The translations under genes were made by a program, and so were the position numbers. Shown here in pieces: positions 50,558 through 60,427 of a DNA stretch of 64,000 bases. The first letter of the stretch is position 1. The number at the start of each line of letters is the position of its first letter. The stretch spans positions 620,001 through 684,000 of the forward strand of contig OW203983.1 in NCBI GenBank assembly GCA_934047225.1, read 5' to 3'. Under the pieces are notes generated by a model. The model did not search any database. It saw nothing but the letters and a program-made list of their open reading frames with translations, and had not been told where the DNA came from. Source of the DNA: Ypsolopha sequella (Eukaryota; Arthropoda; Insecta; Lepidoptera; Ypsolophidae).

Positions 50558-51140
50558 TAATCTACCTTCAGTTTATATTCATTTAAACAGCGGAACTCGG
50601 CGGCCCCAGTGTCATTGAACTGTTAACATAGCTAGGCTATTTACATGGTTGTAATGTACATGTTATTGATGTAGCAATTACATTGGATATGTTTAGTGCT
50701 TTCAGTAGATAATTGATTACCGGAGGGTACCACATTGATGTGGTTCAGTAATATCAGTATAATTTGATAGTTTAGTACATATCAAGTGTTCTTGTACTAC
50801 AATAACATAATCATATAACGGTTTATATTATAGATTTGGAAATCAACTTGTTAGCTAACATACTGTTATCTTGGCTTGAATGTATGTACTTACAAGTATG
50901 TATACAAGTGCATAGTGGAATGTGCATTCGGGTTTGTGTGTATTGTATACACCAAATATAATTTAAATTTGGTAATTTTGTAATAGGTAGGGACCTATTT
51001 GTTTGTTTTGTATTGCTGGTACAATATATATTGTAATTGGGAATTACATTTGATAATTAAATTCTAGAATTAGGTAGGAACCTATTTGTTTGTTTGTATT
51101 ACCGGGACAGTACATACATTTGTGATTGGGAATTTAATTT
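50558..51140 (+). other. BEL-D leader, non-coding
   Basis: AT-rich leader homologous to 33380-33950 of BEL-C in reverse, with the repeated 'gggacctatttgtttgtttgtattac' block (50990-51115). No gene. Confidence 0.65.
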
Positions 51141-51255
51141 GATAATTCACAGCCTTCTTTATCTCAAGCCGTGCTATGAAGTTTGGCAACGTCGCATTTA
51201 GGATCTTCGTGAACCGATTACATCTCGGCTGTTGGTCAAAATTTATAACTTTATA

Positions 51256-51496
51256 CAAGGTGACTTTTGTTGATATAGCCAAATTCATACTGGAGACTTG
51301 GTAAGTGGTCAGTAACAAGGTTATTTTAGTGAATTCGTAAAAAAATAGGTAAAAACGCAAGCCCAGACAGGGTTATCTACTATGTAAGGTCATAATTTTA
51401 TTCTGCGATTATACCAAAAAGTGTTATCGGTCCATGATACTAATCACTAACCAAGCCTCCAGTATGAATTTAGCTATATCAACAAAAGTCACATTG
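51256..51496. repeat. fold-back MITE copy 3 (diverged)
   Basis: CAAGGTGACTTTTGTTGATAT at the left pairs with the complement at the right. 'aaattcatactggag' and 'cttggtaagtg' are shared with copies at 22922 and 23319. Flanked on the left by TA. Confidence 0.65.
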
Positions 51497-52164
51497 CATT
51501 TTTATTTATTATTAATTGTTATTTATATTTATTAATTATGGTTGGTATGTTTTGACCACCAGCAGATTTAATTGAAAATTTAATTTAAAAGGGATCTTGC
51601 CTCGTTGATGGGATCTTGAAATTATTTCATGTTTGAAACCTTGACGATTGCACTAATACAATAAAATAAAATATATGAGATTTTATAATTTATTTCTGCA
51701 ACATTGATAGGTACTTACATAATTATAAGATGTAAGTAGGTAGGTATGCTAGATGTGTTACTTACTTTTCTAATATACCTGCTTAAAACATACTAGATTA
51801 TGTGCTATACTAGATATTATATAGTGGACATTTCTTTTGTTTTGTAACATTGGTAAAACAATGGTAAAATTGTATCAGACTAACTTTCTTAGCACAAAAA
51901 AGTCTCTTGTAGTAGCGGCATATAATTTTTTCATTTTTTCATGTAATTTTTCGCAGATGTATTAAAAACGTCGTTTGACTCACATGCAAATGTTGATATT
52001 TCTCGTCTTGACTGTTTTTTCAGTCAAAATCAGTTGTTACTCGAAATATCAATCGTCTCGCACTAGAATTAAAATGTACTATTAAAACGGTTTCATTATT
52101 CAGATAAACCACAACCAACTAAGTATGATATAAGTGGACAAATACTGTGTTGTGAAGTTGTTAA

Positions 52165-52536
52165 TTATTTAAAAATACATTGAGTTTTCTTTTCATTATG
52201 TGAATTGTTTACATTTTTTGTAAAATTATTTAAAATTATATTGGATAATATTTTACAAAGTGTACAGAATAATGGTTTCAATGAGTGGTCTGCTTCACAA
52301 CATCCATTTATATCAATAAAAAATGAATCAGATTCTAAGCTTAAAATGGTTAGCAATGCTAACATTCCTCGGACATCATTCAACTTAAAGAAAGTGGTTT
52401 TTAAGTCGGCATGCAAATGAAAGCATACAAATTTCACGGAATCTGTAGGCAATGACAGACCTCCTCTTTGCAAATGGTCAAAATAAGGATCACCTATGCA
52501 ATCTGAAATCTGGAATGGCATCTGAAAATAAAACAT
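52165..52536 (-). pseudogene. transposase-like C-terminal remnant in the TIR element
   Basis: A 123-codon minus-strand ORF: PFQISDCIGDPYFDHLQRGG, GLSLPTDSVKFVCFHLHADL and further hydrophobic-acidic sequence. The RGGL.xPS/T pattern recalls the C-terminal region of P/THAP9-type transposases. No THAP or catalytic segment is recognised elsewhere in the element, so it is an isolated remnant. Family call is tentative. Confidence 0.45.
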
Positions 52537-53138
52537 GAGTTACGCTCAGAGAAAAGATAAGAGTTACGCTTTGTTCCTGTCTTGCTTGTAAACCAACTGC
52601 AACTACAAATTATCATTAAAACTTTGAAAGTACTGTAAAATACTTACCTTATTTTATAGCATAAACAGTTGATACAATCACAAGCGTCTTTTCGTAAAGA
52701 AAAACCATTAAATTCTTCGATTTTTATATCAACAAACTGCTCGTTCAAAATCAAGTGACGTAGTATCCGACTAACTTATCATTACTGGAAGCATGTACAA
52801 AATCTAGTAGCATCACCGCCAATGATAAATTAGTCGCGTAATATTATGTGATAGAATAAAATGGTTACCAGTCGGTGGGTAAGTTCATAACGTTCGCTTA
52901 TTTGTAACTTGGTCGTATTAACTTAATGGCGACAGGTAAAAATGAAACTTCGTAAACCGGTTCACGCGCTATGTTGCCAGATTTCCATAGCACGGCTTGA
53001 GAAATAAAGGAGGCTATGGATAATTCAATTCTAGTTATAGGTAGGGTATCTATTGAGCAGTGCTTCTGTATTTTGTGCCGTGTCAGGGTGTTTGCTAAAT
53101 AGTTTTTATTTATACATTTCCCGGTTTGTTGCGGCAAG

Positions 53139-54647
53139 ATGTCCAAGTCTTACAAGGCTGCGTTGGCGAAGGAGCTCCGTTGGTTTACAACCGTCCAGGG
53201 ATTGCTTTCTCGTTCGGATCGCGACAATGCAATCCTGGAGAGAGTCGAGTGGATGCATCAGCGGCTGGCTGATGCAGAGGCGGCTGTGGCAGCACTGCAG
53301 GAAAGTGACGAACCTATGAAGAGGTATGTTACGGATTTGGCTCAGATAAAAGGGATTTATGATGATATAACAGAGGCGGCCTCCATGATCAAAAAGCGAC
53401 AATCGGGCAGCCCGGTTGTTAGCACACCTAGACCAACAGATGGCGCCACTGGTAAGGCGCTGGTTATAAAGTCAAATAATATTGCTGATCTAAAGAGGCA
53501 AAATTCAGGAGGTCCTGTAGTTGTCACGCCTCAACCGGTAGATGGCGTGTCTGGTAGTTTGGCTAGTTTAGAACTAAATAAATTCAATGGGAAAATGGAA
53601 GAGTGGGTTTCTTTTAAAAATATGTTTAATTCATTAGTAAATTCTAGGGTAGATTTAACAAAGGGGCAAAAGATGGCATATTTGATGTCAACATTGGAGG
53701 GCGAGGCCAGGTCGCTCATCCAGCACCTCGGGGTGGAGGATGATCATTATGATATAGCGTGGGGCCTATTAAATGATAGGTATCAGAACATGCGCTTACT
53801 GGCGGATGCGCATGCGTCTCAATTGTTGACGTTACCTAGGGTAACTGACCGGGCTCAACTAAGGTTGCAGTTGCTGAATCCGGTCACTGTGGCGTGTAAT
53901 GCCCTTAGAACATTAGGTTTACCGGTGGACGAGTGGTCGTTTTTACTCGTTCACATTATTTTAGGTAGGTTGCCTAATAATGTGAGGTCACGTTTTGAGC
54001 GGGTGTCCGCAGAAAAAGATGGCAGCACTGTGCCAAAATTTACGGACTTATTAACGTTTCTTGAATATGAAGCTAGGGTAGCAGAAACATCACAGCTGGA
54101 CTTGGCGCCATCTGGGGCGCAATCATTTTCGTCTGCTGGCTCATCGGAATGTGGGGAGCCCAGACAACCGCAGCAGTCGCGGGGACGCGATATGACGCGT
54201 TTAGCGGCGGTCGCCGTGGTCGAGAGGTCATCGACCTGTTTACAGTGTGGCCATACGGGGCATGACCTGCTGAGATGTCAGCAGTGGCGAAACCTGCACG
54301 TCACCGAGCGGCGACGCATAGTGAAGCGTAAGGGCCTGTGTTTCGGTTGCTTGGGCAATCACTTCGAACGTGATTGTCCCGAACCACGACGTTGCAGTGT
54401 GTGTGAGGGGCCTCACCATTTATTGTTGTGTGCCAACAGATCTGAAGCGGCTTCACCGGTCCCGCAGCGACGGAGCCCTACGGGCGGGGGTGCTTCAGGG
54501 AGAACTCCCCCCCCCCTTGGACAACGGGGGTGCGTCAGGGAGAACTTCCCCCCCCCTCGGTCCAGGGAAGGCATGCTGTCGGGCAGAGCTCCCCTCCGTC
54601 GGAACGGAGGACTGCGGCGCGAGGCGCGCCCCCTCACCAGGAGGTGA
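53139..54647 (+). CDS. BEL-D Gag
   Basis: An intact 502-codon ORF, start MSKSYKAALAKELRWFTTVQ. Same domain order as BEL-C Gag: coiled N-terminal region, DUF1759-type core (LELNKFNGKMEEWVSFKNMF, MAYLMSTLEGEARSLIQHLG, LLNDRYQNMRLLADA) and CCHC knuckles (CLQCGHTGHDLLRC, CFGCLGNHFERDC, CSVCEGPHHLLLC). Beyond about residue 450 the frame depends on poly-C runs near 54505-54555 and differs from BEL-C. The core is nearly identical to BEL-C. It lies 120 bases after the TIR transposon, so leader structure is altered but coding is not. Confidence 0.87.
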   Translation: MSKSYKAALAKELRWFTTVQGLLSRSDRDNAILERVEWMHQRLADAEAAVAALQESDEPMKRYVTDLAQIKGIYDDITEAASMIKKRQSGSPVVSTPRPTDGATGKALVIKSNNIADLKRQNSGGPVVVTPQPVDGVSGSLASLELNKFNGKMEEWVSFKNMFNSLVNSRVDLTKGQKMAYLMSTLEGEARSLIQHLGVEDDHYDIAWGLLNDRYQNMRLLADAHASQLLTLPRVTDRAQLRLQLLNPVTVACNALRTLGLPVDEWSFLLVHIILGRLPNNVRSRFERVSAEKDGSTVPKFTDLLTFLEYEARVAETSQLDLAPSGAQSFSSAGSSECGEPRQPQQSRGRDMTRLAAVAVVERSSTCLQCGHTGHDLLRCQQWRNLHVTERRRIVKRKGLCFGCLGNHFERDCPEPRRCSVCEGPHHLLLCANRSEAASPVPQRRSPTGGGASGRTPPPLGQRGCVRENFPPPRSREGMLSGRAPLRRNGGLRREARPLTRR

Positions 54648-56350
54648 GTCATGTATTTGCGCGTGGACCCGTAGGGGGCTTGCCTACGGGCTATCACACA
54701 TATGGCCATGTTGTGAATTGGGCCCCTACGGGCGGGGGCCAATTGGAGTTGGCAAGGGCTAGGCCCCCCCTCCCCGCGCCGGTTTTGGTGCCAGCTGGCA
54801 TGGAGCACCGTGCTCAGACGGAGTCACGGGGTTACTCACCGCCGTACCGCGAGTACCCGCGGTTAGAGTACCACCCGCCGTACTCAGGGAGAGTTGGAGG
54901 CTACGCTCCCCCCATGGTGGGGATGTGCACGCGCCAGCCATATTACTGCCAGTGGACTGGTCCTGCGCTCCACAGGTGGGGTAGCCTGTAACTAGCTTGT
55001 TCAAGCTATGAGTACGGAATCGCGGACGGTTCTGTTGCCTACCGCGATGGCTCGCGTCCAGGGCCCCAGGGGGGATTGAGTTAGGGTAAGGGCCCTCCTC
55101 GACTTGGAAAGTCAAGTGGCGCACCGATTGGTTTTGAACCTGGAGGTTTCGTCGGTGCCGCTCCTAGGTATTGGTGGACTGGAGTTGAATCAGCGACTGC
55201 AGCCATGGTTATAGACAATATTGTCGGCTGGCAGCCTTCTTTGGACCTTCCTCCGTCCATAATCTCATGCACGTCAGGTCTGCATCTGGCAGACCCACGT
55301 TTTGTCATCCGGCCCCAGTCGATGTTTTCCTGGGCGCGGATTTGTTAGGATGGATCCTATATGGTTTTTAAAAGACTTTGGGTTCTTCTTCATTGGTGGA
55401 GGTATCCACAATTTTGGATATTCGATATTTGATTCGATACTTGGATTATTATGTTCGAACTTAGGAAATGGCTTTCAAATGAACATATACTGTTTGCAGA
55501 TTTGGAGGATCCCAATATGATGATGGTTTTATGTTGAAATACCAACCAGTCAATGAAATTTATATATTTTGTCCCCAGCCATGAGTGCAGAGGAGCGTTG
55601 GAGCGCATTGGTACACGGTACGTGTACTTCAGGCGGACCGCATCAAGTTTAGACTTCGAGTTCTGCGCGAGGATCACGCCAGGCTGAAGTGAGCGGTTGC
55701 TCGTTAGAATCCTTTCACGGATTATGAAGGACTTCTGCGTTTCGGAGGCTGATTTCGGAGAGCTGACCTGCCATACGGAAGTCTTCATCCTTTGTTTCTA
55801 CCCAAAGGCGGACCTTTGGTAAATCTGTTGGTGTCGGATTGACACATACGTAACGCGCACGGGGGTTTTCAGCAATCGCAACGCTCGGGTTGTGAAAGCA
55901 TACCTTGTGTATTTGTGTGCTTGGCCACCAAGGCCGTTCACTTGGCAGTGGTATCAGCTTTGACTACGGAGGCCTTCGTCGCCGCGTTGGATCGTTTCGT
56001 GTCGCGTAGGGGTTTACCTTCACTTATTCGTTCCGACAATGGCACAATCTACAGAGGTACTGCTGATGATGTTGTTATTTTTTGTTTTGTAAATAACTAT
56101 GCTAGTTTAAGTTAAATCTTCGCCCGGAAAGGGGTAACTTGGCGGTACAGTCCCCCAAATTGCCCTCACTGGGGAGGGAATTTTTTGAAGCTGCCGTCAA
56201 GTCGGCGAAGACCCACCTCCGCTGCGTTATTGGGGAAACTGTCCTAATTTTTGAGGAGCTTGCCACTGTATATTGTAAAGTGGAAGCGGTCCTCAACTCT
56301 CGTCCTCTCTGTGGTCAGACAGGACTGAGCATCCTAGGGAAGGAAATTTA
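54648..56350 (+). pseudogene. BEL-D collapsed pol: protease and integrase remnants
   Basis: After gag comes a frame with many proline/arginine/tyrosine residues (SPPYREYPRLEYHPPYSG, ending 54991). Protease traces follow near 55088 (RALLDLESQV) and 55315 (VDVFLGADL) with stops. Integrase remnants start near 55640: CLATKAVHLAVVSALTTEAF, RGLPSLIRSDNGTIYRGT (55915-56115) and FEAAVKSAKTHLRCVIGETV (56139-56351). RT and RNase H are missing. Equivalent to BEL-C 30050-31600. Confidence 0.7.
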
Positions 56351-56549
56351 ACTCTTTTGAAGGATGTGAACTTGCTATCCTTGTTTTGGCGCCGGGGCCG
56401 TATATTAAAGTTGTTTTGGCGGAGACGGAACTCCACGCGTCGCAGAGGTGTTGGTCGAAGGTTCGATTTTGTGACGAGCCATGACAACTCTCTCCCGTCT
56501 CCCGGTTGTATGAGCTAGTGGTCTGATTACTCAGCCCAGAGCGGGGGCC

Positions 56550-57235
56550 TGTTATGAATAAAATGTATATTTTTAGAACGCATCTGTCGAGTGTTCGGTC
56601 GACGATTCTGTTTTTTGTGTGTGGTAACACTTCTCTGACTTGGAGCTGTCAAATGCCTCGGAAAAGGCGGAATTTTGGGAAAGGGTCGCGGTCGACCATA
56701 TTTTTAATTATATTAATGGTTTAATACAAGGGAAATCGATGTGGACATCGTAAAAAACATTATTGGGTCAGGGTCTGACAATATTTTGGCGTGAAGGCCA
56801 CTTTCAGTGTATTTCCTGTGTGTGACATAACCTATATACACGCGGTGTGCAACAAGTGCAGATCTTTGTCACGTTACCATTTCTTCTGGGTTTGGATGCA
56901 TCCAGGGGTAGGTGGGTTGTGTGTAGATTCTTCGTGACGGAGAGCAGCGTGTCACAGCACCGGCACACCTTGGAGTCTACGTGCGGAAGGAATTCGTGCG
57001 AGGACGGGCGAGGACGTCATCATACAATTGTCTGGTAGGACATTTTGTACTATATTTTGTAGAATATAAGATATTTGTAGAATATAAATCTGGGACAGCT
57101 TATGGGCCCCTGTTCCAGCTGCTAATATTGCCCATTATCATACAATTTCTGGCACAGAGCGTGGTTATGGAACCCTCGCACCAGTGACGCCGATGCCCGT
57201 CACCAGTCAGAAACATTACCACTTTATAAGATACA
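56550..57235 (+). repeat. BEL-D 3' LTR
   Basis: 686 bp, TGTTATGAATAAAATG...ATAAGATACA, preceded by a purine-rich cagagcggggg tract (56538-56547) that fits a polypurine primer. Followed by GATAG. Confidence 0.9.
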
Positions 57236-57514
57236 GATAGAATTTTCTGTAAATAATCGATTATATCATGGGTTATTAGACAGCGGTAGTAATCTAAATA
57301 TTTTAGGAAACCGTAGTCATGTACAATTTCTACGTGAAGGCTTTGTCATGTCAAATTCTCCTTTTCAGTCAGCCCTCTCTTGTAAAATTATTGATCGTGT
57401 TCGTTTGCCTGTAGTTGTTGATGGTCGAACTTTTGAATTGAATTTTGATATTATTCCTAGCTTGACAGACGAATTTATTTTTGGTATTGATTTTGGGAAA
57501 AGTCTGGCCTGTTG
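57236..57514 (+). pseudogene. Gypsy aspartic protease
   Basis: The frame resumes after BEL-D: IEFSVNNRLYHGLLDSGSNL with the DSG catalytic motif, then DIIPSLTDEFIFGIDFGKSL, the closing protease motif. A TGA at 57512-57514 ends this frame. The retroviral-type protease works as a dimer to cut Gag-Pol. It is separated from gag by BEL-D and from RT by a frameshift. Confidence 0.75.
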
Positions 57515-57748
57515 AAGAAAATTGAAGGTTTAATTTCGAAGTTTGAGGACAAAAAATTTGCCCATGTAGGAATTGTACGTAGTGTTCCTGTAAATAACAC
57601 TGTAAATAATTCCCCTGTAAATAGCACAACTTCACATAACACTTCGGTACCCCCACCTGTAAATACAACTTTGGTAAAGTCTCGTTCTTTACATAAAACT
57701 TGCGTGGAATCCCCCTCTGTAAATTACGTACCCCCCCCCTGTAAATAA
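57512..57748 (+). other. Gypsy protease-RT linker with repeated CTGTAAAT
   Basis: An open frame of low complexity in which (C)CTGTAAAT recurs (57588, 57603, 57615, 57657, 57717, 57739), encoding a repetitive Val-Asn-rich peptide. The motif also occurs in the Gypsy 3' region (61140-61215). It lies between protease and RT in a region where a spacer is usual. Confidence 0.5.
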
Positions 57749-57749
57749 T

Positions 57750-58700
57750 ATGAATCAGGCTATTGGAGAGCCGACTACAACTAAGACTGATTCGAATCAG
57801 AGACCTTTGTCTGTTGATCAGCAAAGACGTTTGGACTTGGTTATTGAAAAGTTTCGTTCTATCTCATTTGAAGAGAAAGGTTTAGGTCGAACCCACTTAG
57901 TAGAATATAAAATAGAAACAACTGGAGAACCGATAAAACAAAGATTTTATAGAGCTAGCCCGGCCCGTCAGCAGATTATTAATGAGGAATTAGATAAGTT
58001 AATTAAATTAGGAGTTCTAGAAGAATCTTCCAGTCCCTGGGCTTCGCCGGTGATACTCGTGCAGAAGGCGTCTGGTGGTTACCGTCTTTTTATCGGCAGC
58101 CGTAAGTTGAATTCTGTTACCAAAAAGAATAGTTATCCCCTTCCTCGGGTTGATGACATCTTAGATAGCTTAAAACAAGCTAAATTCATTAGTTCAATTG
58201 ACTTGTCACAAGCATTTCTACAACTACCACTTGAAAATTCTTCAAAAGAGAAAACTGCCATCATTACACAAGGTAGAGGACTGTTACAATATACAGTCGT
58301 ACCCTTCGGTCTTGCTAACGCTCCCCAAACACTACAAAAATTGGTTGATACCCTATTTGGCGCTGAATTCTATGCTCAGCTGTTCGCCTATTTAGATGAT
58401 CTTATTGTAATTAATGATAATTTTGAAAGTCATCTTGAGCTTCTAGGAAAGGTCCACGAAAAGCTGAACATGGCCAATTTAACCGTTAACATGTCTAAAT
58501 GTGAATTTTGTAAATCGGAACTTAAGTATCTGGGTTATATAGTATCAGAAAAAGGTTTAGCCACAGACCCTAATAAAATTGTAGCCATCAATAATTTTCC
58601 CACTCCCAAGAATATTAAAGAAGTTTCCTTGGACTGGCATCTTATTACAGACGTTTTATTAATAACTTTTCAGCGATGGCGCGACCTCTATCCCAGCTGA
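57750..58700 (+). pseudogene. Gypsy reverse transcriptase
   Basis: RT motifs in order: EYKIETTGEPIKQRFYRASP, LGVLEESSSPWASPVILVQK, YRLFIGSRKLNSVTKKNSYP, FISSIDLSQAFLQLPLEN (motif A), VVPFGLANAPQTLQKLVD and FAYLDDLIVIND (catalytic YLDD). The frame is genuine to about 58625. The last ~24 codons are a frameshift artefact, because the continuation (FLGLASYYRRFI) lies in the next frame and leads into 58676. RT copies element RNA into DNA. One frameshift separates it from RNase H. Confidence 0.85.
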
Positions 58701-60427
58701 CAAGCCCGAAAACCAAGTTCGCCTGGTCAGATGAGGCGCAGACTGCATTCTCCAGCCTGAAAAAAGCGCTGACATCGTCTCCTGTCTTGATGGTGCCCGA
58801 CTTTGAGAAGCCGTTCGCTCTGCACTGCGACGCAAGTAATTTCGGTATTGGCTCGGCTCTCATACAACTGGATGAAGAGGGTAACGAACATCCCATAGCG
58901 TATTTCTCTAGGACTCTCACGAAAACGGAAACGGCGTACAGCACCACTGAAAGAGAATTGTTGTGTGTAGTAGAATCAGTTAGGCATTTCAGGCACTACA
59001 TCGAAGGTTCCCATTTTACAGTAGTAACAGATCACGAAAGTTTAAAATGGCTTAAAGATATTGAAAATCCCACAGGTCGATTAGCACGCTGGGCTACTAG
59101 ATTGTCTCAATTTAATTTTGATGTAGTTCATAAGAAAGGTAAATTTCATGTCGTGCCTGACGCGCTTTCTCGTGTAAATATTGCTACTGTAACCACCGCT
59201 GTAAATAGTCAGGATAGTTGGTATAATAAGTTATTGTCAGGTGTACAGTCGAAGCCCGAACGCTTCCCGAATTTCAAGTTAATTGATGGAGATTTGTATA
59301 GATATTGTAAACCTAAATTTGACTTGCTAGGTTCCTTTGTTTGGAAAAAAGTAATCCCAGCTGAGCTTCGAGAAGATATCATTAGTAAAGCCCATAATGA
59401 TCCCGTAAATGCACATCTTGGTACATTTAAAGTTTTCAAAGCGTTAGCACTCAACTACTATTGGCCTAATATGTTGAATTCTGTCAAAGATGTTGTTAGT
59501 CGTTGCGACATTTGCAAGGCACACAAAGTACGGACAGACCCTCCAGCTGGTAAGATGTTGTACCAGAAGAAGGTTACAGCTCCAATGCAGGTTCTGTCTG
59601 TCGATTTGGTTGGTCCTTTACCTAAAAGTTATTCGGGGCACGTATTTTTATTGACAGTGGTAGATATTTTCTCGAAGTACGTTTGGCTGCATCCATTGAA
59701 AAAAGCAACGTCTAAGAACATTGCCAAGTTTCTTGAAGAACAGGTGTTTTTGCGATATGGAACTCCATTTTCGATCATCAGTGATAATGGTAGCAACCTG
59801 GTCTCCAAGGAATTTGAAGCCTTGCTAAAGAAATATAATGTAAAAACTTTTAGGAATTGCGTGTATTTTCTCCAGAATAATACAGTTGAACGATACAATA
59901 GAACGATTGAAACGGCCATTGCGTCATACTGTGATTCGAATCATCGCAGCTGGACCAAGAATCTGGTGAAGATACAAACAGCCCTAAATTTTCATGTAAG
60001 CGCAGTTCATGGTTTTACACCACATTTTATCATTCATCAATTAATTTTAGATGGACGTTTTCACAATTTGAAAGATTATTCTGAGGTTAGAGATATTGAT
60101 TCTAATGATGTTCAGTCGTATACTACTAATCTGAAAGAATTGGCAACAGTATTTGATGTGATACAAGACTGTCTTTTGAAAGCTTATCAGAAAAATGCTG
60201 CTAGATATAATTTGCGACGTCATTCGGTACATTTCAAGGAAGGAGATATAGTTTGGCGTAGATCACATTTTCAGTCTGATGCTGCCAAATTTTTCAGTAA
60301 TAAGTTAGCGCCACGTTTCATAAAGTCAGTAGTTCTGAAAGTAAAGTCTGTAAATACTTATGAGCTTGGTAATTTGTATGGAACTTTGGTCGGTCTGTAT
60401 CATGTTAGCGACATTTTTAAAGATTAG
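58632..60427 (+). CDS. Gypsy RNase H-integrase (3' part of pol)
   Basis: Open from the frameshift; first ATG at 58676 (583 codons). RNase H: FALHCDASNFGIGSALIQLD, YSTTERELLCVVESVRHFRH and FTVVTDHESLKWLK. Integrase zinc finger: HNDPVNAHLG...CDICKAHKV. DDE core: VLSVDLVGPLPKS, FSIISDNGSNLVSKEF and NNTVERYNRTIETAIAS, which hold the two Asp and the Glu. C-terminal segment: HFKEGDIVWRRSHFQSDAAK. All catalytic residues are visible with no stop. It would need fusion to the RT frame to be made as Pol. Confidence 0.85.

Larger units (their letters stand above)
51150..53018 (-). mobile_element. TIR DNA transposon, probably P-like, non-autonomous
   Basis: Ends CAGCCTTCTTTATCTCAAGCC (left) and the complement of CATAGCCTCCTTTATTTCTC (right) form imperfect inverted repeats. 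GATAATTCA flanks it on both sides (51141-51149 and 53019-53027). The homologous BEL-C leader has one GATAATTCA and no element, which proves an insertion. Duplication length is 8 or 9, depending on the end base. It contains a MITE and a coding remnant on the minus strand. Confidence 0.82.
49848..57235 (+). mobile_element. BEL-D, gag-retaining BEL/Pao derivative nested in Gypsy
   Basis: 688-bp LTRs (TGTTATGAATAAAATG...ATAAGATACA), GATAG duplications, an initiator-Met-type primer site, a long leader carrying a TIR transposon, an intact gag (53139-54647), and collapsed protease/integrase remnants without RT. It shares gag, leader and the same pol collapse with BEL-C, in the opposite orientation. 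Confidence 0.9.
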
